From assembly GCF_943192995.1 (NCBI RefSeq), contig NZ_CALPCP010000001.1, positions 124,001-188,000 on the forward strand: DNA of 64,000 bases, in the 5' to 3' direction. Under the pieces are notes generated by a model. It saw only the letters and a program-made list of their open reading frames with translations. It did not search any database and was not told the DNA's origin. The translations under genes and the position numbers were made by a program. Shown here piece by piece: positions 43,768 to 52,575 of the stretch (its first letter is position 1; every line of letters starts with the position of its first letter). The DNA is from Flintibacter muris (GTDB lineage Bacteria; Bacillota; Clostridia; Oscillospirales; Oscillospiraceae).

Positions 43768-43797
43768 TTGCCGAAAACAGGCCTTTTATGGTAAAAT
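43768..43797 (+). promoter_or_regulatory. Possible promoter of the TtcA-like gene
   Basis: TTGCCG and TAAAAT are 18 bp apart, followed by a short leader with AAAGGAGGATGTAGC before the ATG at 43,852. Confidence 0.5.
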
Positions 43798-43851
43798 GCG
43801 AGACATAAACGCCCTCCTCTTTGAGGGAGCCATTACAAAGGAGGATGTAGC

Positions 43852-44616
43852 ATGAATAAAATCCTCTCCCTCACCCGCCGGTGTGTGGAGGATTACAATA
43901 TGATCCAGCCCGGCGACCGAATTGCGGTGGGAGTATCCGGAGGAAAGGATTCCCTGATACTGCTGATGGCCCTGGCCAAGCTGCGGGAGTTTTACCCGGT
44001 TCCCTTTACCGTAGAGGCCATGACTGTAGACCTCGGCACGTCCAACTTCGCCCAGGGGAACGATTTCCGTCCAGTGGCTCAGCTGTGCCAGCAGCTGGAC
44101 ATCCCCTACACCATAATCCCCACCCAGATACGCTGGGTCATTTTTAACAGCCGAGAGGAAAAAAATCCCTGTTCCCTGTGCTCCAAGATGCGCCGGGGGG
44201 CCCTCCACGCCGCCCTGCAGGAGCAGGGAATCACCAAGATTGCCTTGGGCCACCACTACGACGACGCTGTGGAAACCTTCTTTATGTCCCTGATCTTTGA
44301 GGGGCGGCTGTCCTGCTTTCAGCCGGTGACCTACCTGGACCGGACGGGCATCACCCAGATCCGCCCCCTGCTCTACTGCGGGGAGAGCCTGATCCGTAAC
44401 ACCGCCCGGCGGCTGGAGCTGCCTGTGGTCCACAGCACCTGTCCCGTTGACGGCAGCACCAAGCGCCAGGAGATCAAGGAGCTGATCTATGAGCTCCAGG
44501 GCCGGTACCCAGGCCTGAAAGCCCGGGCCTTTGGAGCCATGCAGCGGCTGCCCCTGCCCGAATGGGGCCCTGTGGAACACCGCCGCCGGCCCCTTCCGGA
44601 AGAAGTGGAGGAGTGA
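43852..44616 (+). CDS. TtcA-like tRNA thiolation ATPase
   Basis: This 254-aa PP-loop protein has SGGKDS (residues about 30-35), a CSLC pair near residue 107 and a later Cys in HSTCPVDGS. Three cysteines of this kind hold the Fe-S cluster in TtcA, which puts sulfur on tRNA C32. TtcA-family proteins of clostridia may have other tRNA targets, so the exact position is uncertain. It is followed within 4 bp by the MBL gene. Confidence 0.85.
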   Translation: MNKILSLTRRCVEDYNMIQPGDRIAVGVSGGKDSLILLMALAKLREFYPVPFTVEAMTVDLGTSNFAQGNDFRPVAQLCQQLDIPYTIIPTQIRWVIFNSREEKNPCSLCSKMRRGALHAALQEQGITKIALGHHYDDAVETFFMSLIFEGRLSCFQPVTYLDRTGITQIRPLLYCGESLIRNTARRLELPVVHSTCPVDGSTKRQEIKELIYELQGRYPGLKARAFGAMQRLPLPEWGPVEHRRRPLPEEVEE

Positions 44617-44619
44617 GCT

Positions 44620-45699
44620 ATGCGCCGTTCAAGACGAAGTCAAAGACCCAACCGGGTCCTGCCAGCCCTGATTGCAGCAGCCTTGGTGCTGGCTGTTGTT
44701 TTGGTCCTGTTAAACCAGCAGGAGCCCGCTCCTTTACCCCCGAGCACACAGGGGGGCAGCTTTGAGGTCCACTTTATCGATGTGGGCCAGGCGGATTCCG
44801 CGCTGGTGATCTGTGACAACCACTATATGCTTATCGACGGCGGCAACGCCGAGGATTCCGACCTGGTGTACGCCTACCTGGAACAGCATGGGGCGCAGCA
44901 TTTGGACTGTATGGTGGCCAGCCACGCCCACGAGGATCACATCGGCGGCCTGTCCGGCGCACTGAACTACGCCACAGTGGACGTGGCGTACTGCCCGGTG
45001 GAGGAGTACAACACCAAGGTTTTTCAGAATATGGTATACTATCTGGGGGAACAGGGGAAGTCGCTGACCATTCCCACGCCGGGGGAGAAATTCAGCCTGG
45101 GTTCCGCCCAGGTGGAGATTCTGGGCCCGGTAAAAGAGTATGACGACACCAATGACACCTCCATTGTCCTGCGCATTGACTACGGTGAGACCTCCTTCCT
45201 CTTTACCGGCGACATGGAGAAGGGGGCGGAGGCGGATCTGATTGAGTCCGGGGCCAACTTGCGGGCCACTGTCCTGAAAGCGGGCCACCATGGGAGCGAC
45301 ACCTCCAGCAGCTACCAGTTCATCCGGGAGGTGATGCCTCAATACACCGTCATCTCGGTGGGGGAGGGCAACAGCTACGGGCACCCCTCTGAGGAAGTGC
45401 TCAGCCGCTTCCGGGACGCGGGGACAGAGGTCTACCGCACTGACATGCAGGGCCATGTTATCGCCATGAGTGACGGCAAAACGGTTACCTTCCGCACCGA
45501 GAAGGAGGCGGACACCGCCACAAATCCCACCAGCGGCGCCCCTTTGCAGACATACATTGGAAATTCGTCCAGCAAAAAGTTCCATTTGCCCGACTGTGCC
45601 TCCGCAAAGAACATCCAAGAGGACAAGCGGGTGGTATTCCTGACCCGGCTCCAAGCCACCCTCCAGGGTTATGAGCCCTGCGGGCGGTGCAAGCCGTAG
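44620..45699 (+). CDS. Membrane-anchored MBL-fold hydrolase (ComEC-like domain) with Ada-like tail
   Basis: A 359-aa protein: basic N-terminus, one transmembrane helix (LPALIAAALVLAVVLVLL), then a beta-lactamase fold with SHAHEDHIGG (HxHxDH) and HHGSDTSSS. It is similar to the hydrolase part of ComEC that degrades one DNA strand during uptake, but has no channel. The last 45 residues (FHLPDCASAKNI...PCGRC) match the small Ada-type metal-binding module seen in extracellular nucleases. A secreted nuclease or phosphodiesterase is plausible. Confidence 0.82.
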   Translation: MRRSRRSQRPNRVLPALIAAALVLAVVLVLLNQQEPAPLPPSTQGGSFEVHFIDVGQADSALVICDNHYMLIDGGNAEDSDLVYAYLEQHGAQHLDCMVASHAHEDHIGGLSGALNYATVDVAYCPVEEYNTKVFQNMVYYLGEQGKSLTIPTPGEKFSLGSAQVEILGPVKEYDDTNDTSIVLRIDYGETSFLFTGDMEKGAEADLIESGANLRATVLKAGHHGSDTSSSYQFIREVMPQYTVISVGEGNSYGHPSEEVLSRFRDAGTEVYRTDMQGHVIAMSDGKTVTFRTEKEADTATNPTSGAPLQTYIGNSSSKKFHLPDCASAKNIQEDKRVVFLTRLQATLQGYEPCGRCKP

Positions 45700-45926
45700 A
45701 CACAGCAAATCCCCCGGTTTATGCGTTCAAAGCCTTTTTGTCACAATCCAAACTTGCTACATCATCTATAGCAATCATCAGATTTGCTTCCAACGGGTAA
45801 GGGGCGGGAAACATCCTCTTCCAGTACCAGAAACTGCTAAGCTGCCGGCGGGGGTCTGACGGCCAGTCGGAGATTGCACCAGAGGAGGCAGAGGTGGTGA
45901 AGTGTATTCGTTGCCTTTGTTCCAAT

Positions 45927-47258
45927 TCAAGTTGTTCTATCAATCAGTGTCAGCAACGCATCCCGCTCATTTGGGATCTCACCATTCAGGACCCGTTCCA
46001 GCAGTCCGTTCAACACCTGCCCCACCTCCGGTCCTGGAGCAATTCCAGCCGCAATCACATCCTGGCCATTTACGGACAAATCCTTTAGGCAGAAGCACTG
46101 GCCCTGGGCGATGATCTCCTTTGCTTTTGATTTCATCTTCTCTAACTCGGCAAGACGATCCTTCACTAGTTCATAGGACTGACCCATTCCATCCGCCCGC
46201 TTGACCTCAAGGAGCTGGAAAAAGGTTTCGGGCCCCAGTCGGCTTAGCCATTTACGGATCGAGCGGTCCCGGCACGGAATTTGTATGTCGTGATACTCCA
46301 CCAGGGTGACCACCCGTTCCCGGGTTTTGTTGTCGAATTTCAGTGTCTGAAGCATCTGGCCGGCCAGCTTGGCGCTGACTGCTGGGTGGCCATAGAAATG
46401 GTCGATTCCGTTTTCATCGGTGGATTTGCAGCTGGGCTTGCCGATATCGTGGAGGAGCATGGTCAGCCGCAGCATCAGGTCAGCGGGAGCGGCCTCTACC
46501 GCATGGATAGTGTGCTCCCAGCCGCCCCAGCAGTGCCAGGGGTTATTTTGCTCCAGTGTAACCAGCGGCTCCAGCGGCTGCCAAAACTCACACAGCACAT
46601 CGGGGTATTGACGCAAAATGTCCCCCGCTTTGCCGCCCACCAGCAGCTTACACAGTTCCACGTTAATCCGCTCCGCCGCCACATGCTCCAGCATGCGGCG
46701 GTTTTCGTGGATGGCCTGGGCGGTCTTTTCCTCAATCTCATAGCCGAACACCGCTCCGAACCGCAGCGCCCGCATCACTCGCAGGCCGTCCTCCTGAAAC
46801 CGCTGGGCAGGTTCTCCCACACAGCGGATTACCCCGGCTTTGATATCGTCCGCACCGCCGAAGGGGTCTTTCAGACTGTCATCCAGCCCGATGGCAATGG
46901 CGTTTACGGTAAAATCCCGTCGAGAAAGGTCGGCCTCCAGGCTGGAAATAAATTCCACATAGTCCGGCCTGCGGCTGTCAGAGTAGGGACCCTCGGTGCG
47001 GTAGGTGGTGATCTCGTAGGGTTCGCCTTCCTCCAGCACGGTGACAGTGCCGTGCTTCAGTCCGGTTTCAATGATCCGGTGTCCAGCAAAACAGGCCTCC
47101 GTCTCCTCGGGACGGGCAGAAGTGCAGATATCCCAGTCGTGAGGTTCCACTTCCCGGAGCAGATCCCGCACACAGCCGCCTACCAGATAGGCCTCATAGC
47201 CTGTATCAGTAAGCGTCTGGAGGATATGTCTTGCTCCAGGGGGAATGTCAAATTTCAT
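45927..47258 (-). CDS. cca: tRNA nucleotidyltransferase (CCA-adding or poly(A)-type)
   Basis: A 443-aa class II enzyme: LVGGCVRDLL and HDWDICTSA (the DxD metal pair), RRDFTVNAIA, ERINVELCKLL, and an HD domain in the C-terminal half (LLHDIGKP, HDIQIP). It repairs or completes tRNA 3' ends. The HD domain is typical of many bacterial family members. Confidence 0.94.
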   Translation of the reverse strand: MKFDIPPGARHILQTLTDTGYEAYLVGGCVRDLLREVEPHDWDICTSARPEETEACFAGHRIIETGLKHGTVTVLEEGEPYEITTYRTEGPYSDSRRPDYVEFISSLEADLSRRDFTVNAIAIGLDDSLKDPFGGADDIKAGVIRCVGEPAQRFQEDGLRVMRALRFGAVFGYEIEEKTAQAIHENRRMLEHVAAERINVELCKLLVGGKAGDILRQYPDVLCEFWQPLEPLVTLEQNNPWHCWGGWEHTIHAVEAAPADLMLRLTMLLHDIGKPSCKSTDENGIDHFYGHPAVSAKLAGQMLQTLKFDNKTRERVVTLVEYHDIQIPCRDRSIRKWLSRLGPETFFQLLEVKRADGMGQSYELVKDRLAELEKMKSKAKEIIAQGQCFCLKDLSVNGQDVIAAGIAPGPEVGQVLNGLLERVLNGEIPNERDALLTLIDRTT

Positions 47259-47451
47259 TCTGCACCACCCTCTCGTTGACCTCCATCTGAAACACTCTAT
47301 TCAGGACAGGCGTGAAATCAGATATCAATATCCCAGCCTTCCATATTGATGCCATAAGTATAGCTGTCTCCATAGGGGAGGAATACATAAGATTAAGCTG
47401 GCACCCCATGCGGTTGAGTTCGTTCAATATGTCTAAAACCAGCTTCTTCAT
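47248..47451 (-). CDS. Possible small protein upstream of cca, 67 aa
   Basis: An open frame (KKLVLDILNELNRMGCQLNLMYSSPMETAILMASIWK) that overlaps the cca start by 11 bp and has GGAGG at a somewhat long distance. Composition is coding-like but no family is recognised. Could be an upstream regulatory ORF or a chance frame. Confidence 0.35.
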   Translation of the reverse strand: MKKLVLDILNELNRMGCQLNLMYSSPMETAILMASIWKAGILISDFTPVLNRVFQMEVNERVVQNEI

Positions 47452-47598
47452 CCGGTGTCCGTCCTCCGGTCATTTTTTGCTTGGTACAAGCATACATGGT
47501 CTTTCCCATCTCTGTCAAGAGCACAGGAGGGGTTGGACTGGACAATTATGCTGAAAACAGATATAATGTGGAAGATATTCTGCGAAGGGAGTATGTCC

Positions 47599-48468
47599 AT
47601 GCTGTACCGTTTTCTCTGGATTTTCTTCATCTATGCCTTTCTGGGCTGGTGTACTGAGGTGAGCTACGCCGCCCTGGTCACGGGAAAATTTGTCAACCGG
47701 GGCTTTCTCAACGGGCCTGTCTGCCCGGTCTACGGCTTTGGCGTTGTCATTGTGCTGGGCTGCCTCACCCCTCTGTCGGACAATCTGCCCATTCTGTTCA
47801 TAGGTTCGGTACTGCTCACCTCCGTGCTGGAGTGGCTCACCGGCTTTGTGCTGGAAAAGCTGTTCCACCAGCGCTGGTGGGACTACTCTGACGAACCCTT
47901 CAATCTCAGCGGCTACATCTGTCTGCGCTTTTCCATTGCATGGGGCTTTGCGTGCATGTTTGTGGTTAAGCTGCTGCACCCCACGGTGCTGATTTTGATC
48001 CATCTCATTCCCCGCATTGCGGGCCTTGTGCTTTTGATACTGCTGGGGGCGGTGATGGCCGTGGACCTGGCCGCCACTGTGGCCACCATCATCAAGCTGA
48101 ACCGCCGCCTGGCTCAAATCGACGAGCTGGCCGCCAGGATCAAGGAGGCCTCCAACGAGTTTGGCGAGAATCTGGCCGACAAGGTGCTGGACGCCGTGGA
48201 GCGCAGCGCCGACTGGAAGAAGGACATGGAGGAGCTGTCCTTCACCCTGTCCATGCGCCGGGCGGAGCGGGCGGATGAGCAGGAGGAACGCCGGGCCCAG
48301 GCCAGGCGCCAGCTGGAGGAGTGGCGGGCGTCCATGCAGGAACTGCTGGATCAAAAATCCTTTGGCCACCGCCGCCTGCTGAAGGCCTTCCCCCGCCTGC
48401 GGTCCATTGACCATAGCCACGCCCTGGAGCGGCTGCACCGCCGGATGGGAAATTTTAGAAAACATTAA
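47599..48468 (+). CDS. CmpB-type (putative ABC transporter permease) membrane protein
   Basis: A 289-aa protein whose first 160 residues contain about four transmembrane segments and signatures of the PF06541 family: FLGWCTEVSYAALVTGKFVNRGFLNGPVCPVYGFG and QRWWDYSDEPFNLSGYICLRFSIAWG. The C-terminal 120 residues form a charged coiled coil. The real function of this family is not settled. ATG 47,599 (or 47,593) follows GAAGGGAG. Confidence 0.8.
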   Translation: MLYRFLWIFFIYAFLGWCTEVSYAALVTGKFVNRGFLNGPVCPVYGFGVVIVLGCLTPLSDNLPILFIGSVLLTSVLEWLTGFVLEKLFHQRWWDYSDEPFNLSGYICLRFSIAWGFACMFVVKLLHPTVLILIHLIPRIAGLVLLILLGAVMAVDLAATVATIIKLNRRLAQIDELAARIKEASNEFGENLADKVLDAVERSADWKKDMEELSFTLSMRRAERADEQEERRAQARRQLEEWRASMQELLDQKSFGHRRLLKAFPRLRSIDHSHALERLHRRMGNFRKH

Positions 48469-48544
48469 ACCTCCCCCTTTACAATACCAGATACTCCATG
48501 ATATAATTACTGACATTACATTTTTTAAGAAGAGGAGCCCACCA

Positions 48545-49069
48545 ATGGACGAACTGCAAAATTTAAAAAACCGCATGGAACAGGAGCGGCCCGCCCCGTG
48601 GGAGGATCTGCCAGACATAGCATTGTATATGGATCAGCTGATTTCCTATATGCCCCGGCAACTCATCCGCTTTGAGGACGGCCCCACCCTCACCTCCGCC
48701 ATGGTAAACAATTACATCAAGGACGGCCTGGTTCCCCGGGCGGACGGCAAGCGGTATGGCCCCACCCACCTGGGCTACCTCACCGCGGTGGTAGCGCTGA
48801 AACAGGTGCTCACCGTCCGGGATATCGGCGCGCTGATGGGGGCCGGACGGGCACTGGAGAAGACCCCTCCGGAACAGTACGCCTACTTCTGCAACGCCCT
48901 GGACCAGGCCCTTACCGATACGGCCCAGGCCATTGATCCGGAGGCCGACCGGTCCGATCTGGCCCGGATGGCCCTGGACTTTGCTGTGCGCAGCTATGTC
49001 AACCAGCTGGCCTGCCAGCGTATTCTCAACATCATCCAGCCCCAGGAGGGCAAACGTAAAAAAGAGTAA
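48545..49069 (+). CDS. DUF1836 protein
   Basis: A 174-aa protein with ALYMDQLISYMPRQLIRFEDGPTLTSAMVNNYIKDGLVPRADGKRYGPTHLGYL, the MerR-like start of DUF1836. Probably a DNA-binding regulator. ATG 48,545 lies after AGAGGAGCCCACCA. It is cotranscribed with the DegV gene 13 bp downstream. Confidence 0.85.
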   Translation: MDELQNLKNRMEQERPAPWEDLPDIALYMDQLISYMPRQLIRFEDGPTLTSAMVNNYIKDGLVPRADGKRYGPTHLGYLTAVVALKQVLTVRDIGALMGAGRALEKTPPEQYAYFCNALDQALTDTAQAIDPEADRSDLARMALDFAVRSYVNQLACQRILNIIQPQEGKRKKE

Positions 49070-49082
49070 AGGAGTGCCGCTT

Positions 49083-49955
49083 GTGTCCAATTTTGTCATC
49101 CTCACCGATTCTTCCGCTGATCTGTCCGCCGGTATGGCCCAGCAGCTGGATGTTCAGGTCCTTCCCCTGTGCTTTACTTTGGAAGGACACACCTACTATA
49201 ACCACCCCGACAACCGGGACATGGACCCCCACCTCTTCTATGAGCGCCTGCGCAAGGGGGAGGTGGCCACCACCAATGCCGTCAACGTGTTCCAGTACAC
49301 CGAAGCCCTGGAGCCCCTGCTCCAGGCGGGGAAGGACGTGCTGATTCTGGCCTTCTCCTCCGGCCTGTCCAACACCTATAATTCCTCCCGCCTGGCAGTG
49401 GAGGAGCTGAGCGCCAAGTATCCTGAACGAAAGCTGTACACTGTGGACACCCTGTGCGCCTCCCTGGGCCAGGGCCTGCTGGTGTGGTACGCCGCCCGGG
49501 AGCGGGACCGGGGCCACTCCATTGAGGAGGTTCGGGACTGGGTGGAGGACCACAAGCTGAACCTGTGCCACCAGTTTACCGTAGACGACCTCCACTTCCT
49601 CAAGCGGGGAGGCCGCATCTCCGCCACCACCGCCATGGTGGGCTCCATGCTCCACATCAAGCCCGTTCTCCATGTGGACAATGAGGGCCACCTGGTCAGC
49701 ATTGGCAAGGCCCGGGGCCGTCAGGCCTCCCTCAAGGCCCTGGTGGACCGGATGGAGCACACCGCCATTGACTCAGGCAGTCTGACCGTATTCATCAGCC
49801 ACGGCGACTGCCTGGAGGACGCCCAGACTGTGGCCGGCATGGTAAAAAAGCGCTTCGGCGTGCAGGATGTGTCTATCAATTACGTGGGCCCTGTGATCGG
49901 CGCCCACTCCGGGCCGGGCACCGTGGCCCTGTTCTATATGGGGACGGAGCGGTAA
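49083..49955 (+). CDS. DegV family fatty-acid-binding protein
   Basis: This 290-aa protein starts VILTDSSADLS and has TTNAVNVFQYTEALEPLL, FSSGLSNTYNSSRLA, LKRGGRISATTA and KPVLHVDNEG, standard DegV/FakB features. FakB proteins hand fatty acids to the kinase FakA. GTG 49,083 is used (AAAGGAGTGCCGCTT before it). Confidence 0.92.
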   Translation: MSNFVILTDSSADLSAGMAQQLDVQVLPLCFTLEGHTYYNHPDNRDMDPHLFYERLRKGEVATTNAVNVFQYTEALEPLLQAGKDVLILAFSSGLSNTYNSSRLAVEELSAKYPERKLYTVDTLCASLGQGLLVWYAARERDRGHSIEEVRDWVEDHKLNLCHQFTVDDLHFLKRGGRISATTAMVGSMLHIKPVLHVDNEGHLVSIGKARGRQASLKALVDRMEHTAIDSGSLTVFISHGDCLEDAQTVAGMVKKRFGVQDVSINYVGPVIGAHSGPGTVALFYMGTER

Positions 49956-49959
49956 ACCC

Positions 49960-50481
49960 ATGGCTGAGAACTGGACATTTGTTTCGGAGGAGTGGAAGAC
50001 CATCTCCCTCCACGACCACCGAATCACTTGTGTGGAGGAATCCGGGCCGGACCTGATCCTTCGGTTTGACGAGGACGGCTTTGATGTCACCTGTGACAAC
50101 TCTCTCAACCCCACCGGCCGCCACCGGAACACCGGCCCGGCGGCAGCTATTCTGAAAAATTGGTGCTGGGAAGACGGTGCGTTTGGTTCATATTGTTTCA
50201 GGATCATTCGCTTGGGCAATGGACAGGAAAAGCACATCCCGCTCCCTATTGTTCCCATCACCAGAACGCAGTTCCTGCATGATCTGACCTTGGAGGTACT
50301 GGATTTCATCTGGGAACCAGATAAAGGACTGCTGACTCTGGATGGAAACGGCTATATGAGTCCACCCCCGCCAGGCTCAGAGGATGGCTTTGCAGATATC
50401 AAACTCCGCTGTGACCGGCTGCTGTTCTGCTGGAACGGCCTGCCCCAGGACGCCTGGTTTCAGGAACGGCCGAGAAAATAG
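49960..50481 (+). CDS. Hypothetical protein, 173 aa
   Basis: A soluble, Trp-rich beta protein (WTFVSEEWKTISLHDHRI, VLDFIWEPDKGLLTLDGNGY, LRCDRLLFCWNGLPQDAWF). It lies between degV and prmA with 4- and 15-bp gaps, so it is likely in the same operon. No family recognised. Confidence 0.65.
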   Translation: MAENWTFVSEEWKTISLHDHRITCVEESGPDLILRFDEDGFDVTCDNSLNPTGRHRNTGPAAAILKNWCWEDGAFGSYCFRIIRLGNGQEKHIPLPIVPITRTQFLHDLTLEVLDFIWEPDKGLLTLDGNGYMSPPPPGSEDGFADIKLRCDRLLFCWNGLPQDAWFQERPRK

Positions 50482-50496
50482 ATTGGATGTGTAACC

Positions 50497-51438
50497 ATGG
50501 ATGAAATTAAATGGCTGGAGGTGGCCGTCAACACCACCCCTGACAAGCTGGACCAGGTGTGCGCCCGGCTGGCCGCCGCCGGAATGGACAGCGTGGTCAT
50601 TGAAGACGAGCAGGAGTTTCTCACCTTTTTGGAGCAGAACCGGCAGTACTGGGACTACGTGGAACAGGACCTGCTGGACCGGATGAAGGGGGTCACCCGG
50701 GTCAAGTTCTACGTCACCGACGACACAGACGGCAAAGCACAGCTGGAGCAGTACACCCGGGGGCTGGATGCGGAGTACACCGCCACCCCCCTCACCGACA
50801 ACGACTGGGCCTACAGCTGGCAGAAGTATTATAAGCCGCTGGAAATCGGGGCGCGGCTCTATGTAGTGCCCCAGTGGCTGCGGGAGAAGCCCGTCCCGGC
50901 GGGGCGGGTGCCCTTCTACCTCAACCCCGGCCTCACCTTCGGCACCGGCTCCCACGCCTCCACCCAGCTGTGCCTGGAGGGGGTGGAGGAGCACACCCTT
51001 CCAGGCCGTGATGTGCTGGACCTGGGCTGCGGCAGCGGGATCTTGTCCATTGCTGCGCTGTGCCTGGGGGCCAGATCCGCCGTCGCCGTGGATATCGACC
51101 CCAAGGCGGTAGACGTGGCCTATGAAAACGCCGCCCTCAACGGTATCGGCAAAGACCGGTACACCGTCCGGGCGGGCAATGTACTGTCTGACCCGTCCCT
51201 GGCCGCTGAGCTGGCCCGGAAAAGATATCACCTGGTGCTGGCCAACATTGTGGCCGATGTGATTATCCCCCTGGCCCCCCAGGTGCCCAATCTGCTGGAG
51301 AAGGACGGCGTGTTCCTCTGCTCCGGCATTATCGACACCCGCGCCCACGAGGTAGAGGCGGCCCTGAAACAGGCGGGGCTCACCCTTATCAAAAAGCGGG
51401 AGAAAAACGGCTGGGCGGCGCTGGAGGCGGTATTATGA
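50497..51438 (+). CDS. prmA: Ribosomal protein L11 methyltransferase
   Basis: A 313-aa enzyme with the N-terminal L11-binding part (WLEVAVNTTPDKLDQVCARL), AYSWQKYYKPLEIG, FGTGSHASTQLCL and the SAM motif VLDLGCGSGILSIAA. The catalytic-domain motif LANIVADVI is present. Overlaps the next gene by 4 bp. Confidence 0.95.
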   Translation: MDEIKWLEVAVNTTPDKLDQVCARLAAAGMDSVVIEDEQEFLTFLEQNRQYWDYVEQDLLDRMKGVTRVKFYVTDDTDGKAQLEQYTRGLDAEYTATPLTDNDWAYSWQKYYKPLEIGARLYVVPQWLREKPVPAGRVPFYLNPGLTFGTGSHASTQLCLEGVEEHTLPGRDVLDLGCGSGILSIAALCLGARSAVAVDIDPKAVDVAYENAALNGIGKDRYTVRAGNVLSDPSLAAELARKRYHLVLANIVADVIIPLAPQVPNLLEKDGVFLCSGIIDTRAHEVEAALKQAGLTLIKKREKNGWAALEAVL

Positions 51439-52424
51439 AAATTCTGATCTTCGGGCCCAAGGCCCGCTACGATCTGTACCTCCCGGAATTTGTCAAGGAC
51501 ATGCCTGTGGAGCCGGTCTTTGCCGGTGCCCCCGCCCCCTCTCTCCAGGCGGCGGCGGATAACCCGGACGCGGAGGTAATCTTCGCCGACGCCATCACCC
51601 CTGTGGGCCGGGACATGATGGACCTGCTGCCCCGGCTGAAAATGATCCACTCCGAGGGGGTGGCATTCAACGCCATTGACATTGCCGCCGCCCGGGAACG
51701 GGGCATTTTCGTGTGCAACAACAAGGGGTGCAACGCCGGAAGTGTGGCGGAGCACGCTGTGATGCTGATGCTCATGGCCCTGCGCTGCGGCGTCACCGGT
51801 CACGCCGCCGTGAAGGCGGGGGAGCAGATCGGCTTTAAGGAGCGGTTCATGGTGTCCTCCTCCCCTGAACTGGGGGAACAGGCTGTGGGGCTTATCGGTC
51901 TGGGGGATATCGGCACCGCCACCGCCCGCCTGCTGCGCCCCTTTGGCTGTCAACTGTACTACTACACCGCTCACCGCCGCCCCGCCGGGGTGGAGGAGGA
52001 TCTGGGCGTCACCTACCTGCCCCTGGAGGAGCTGGCCGACCGGTGTGATATTCTCTCTCTCCACTGCGCCGTCAATGAGCAGACCACCCATATGGTGGAT
52101 GCGGAATTTTTATCCCATATCAAGCCCGGAGCCATTCTGGTGAACACCGCCCGGGGCCAGCTGGTGGACAATCTGGCTGTCCGTCAGGCCCTGATAGAGG
52201 GCCGGCTGGGCGGAATCGCTATCGACACCTTCGACCCCGAACCCACCCCCGCCAGCCACCCTCTGGTGGACCTGCCCCCGGAAATCGCAAACCGGGCGGT
52301 GTACTCCCCCCACCTGGGAGGCATCACCGGAGGCGTCTTCCGCCGGGCCCATCGGAATATGTGGCACTCCGCCAAGCTGGTTTTGGGTGGTCAGCGGCCC
52401 AACTTTATCGTCAACAGACTGTAA
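51435..52424 (+). CDS. D-isomer-specific 2-hydroxyacid dehydrogenase
   Basis: A 329-aa protein with the NAD motif GLIGLGDIGTATARLL, VNTARGQLVDN (substrate-binding Arg) and YSPHLGGITGG (catalytic His). The substrate is not evident; phosphoglycerate- or lactate-type enzymes are both possible. Coupled to prmA by ATGA. Confidence 0.9.
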   Translation: MKILIFGPKARYDLYLPEFVKDMPVEPVFAGAPAPSLQAAADNPDAEVIFADAITPVGRDMMDLLPRLKMIHSEGVAFNAIDIAAARERGIFVCNNKGCNAGSVAEHAVMLMLMALRCGVTGHAAVKAGEQIGFKERFMVSSSPELGEQAVGLIGLGDIGTATARLLRPFGCQLYYYTAHRRPAGVEEDLGVTYLPLEELADRCDILSLHCAVNEQTTHMVDAEFLSHIKPGAILVNTARGQLVDNLAVRQALIEGRLGGIAIDTFDPEPTPASHPLVDLPPEIANRAVYSPHLGGITGGVFRRAHRNMWHSAKLVLGGQRPNFIVNRL

Positions 52425-52433
52425 ACGAAAATA

Positions 52434-52527
52434 AGGGCCGGACGCGCCCCCGAGGAAAACTGTCCCAGGAACCGGAATCCCCGGTCCCCTCTGACAGCGC
52501 TCCCCGCTGGATGGCACGTCCGGCCCT
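52434..52527 (+). ncRNA. Candidate structured RNA between dehydrogenase and recombinase
   Basis: AGGGCCGGACG (52,434-52,444) and CGTCCGGCCCT (52,517-52,527) form a perfect 11-bp outer stem. Inside, CTGTC/GACAG and ACCGG/CCGGT can stack as further stems. The segment sits between a host gene and the end of the mobilizable element. It may be a terminator, a structured RNA or part of an attachment region. Confidence 0.4.
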
Positions 52528-52575
52528 CTATATGCCTGCTGCGTCAGGCGGAGTCATCAATCCGGAAAGGACAGA

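Noticed and set aside
45719..45943. 74-aa minus-strand frame beside cca
   Set aside because: No ribosome site or recognisable text; the 228-bp gap between the MBL gene and cca is left without a gene.
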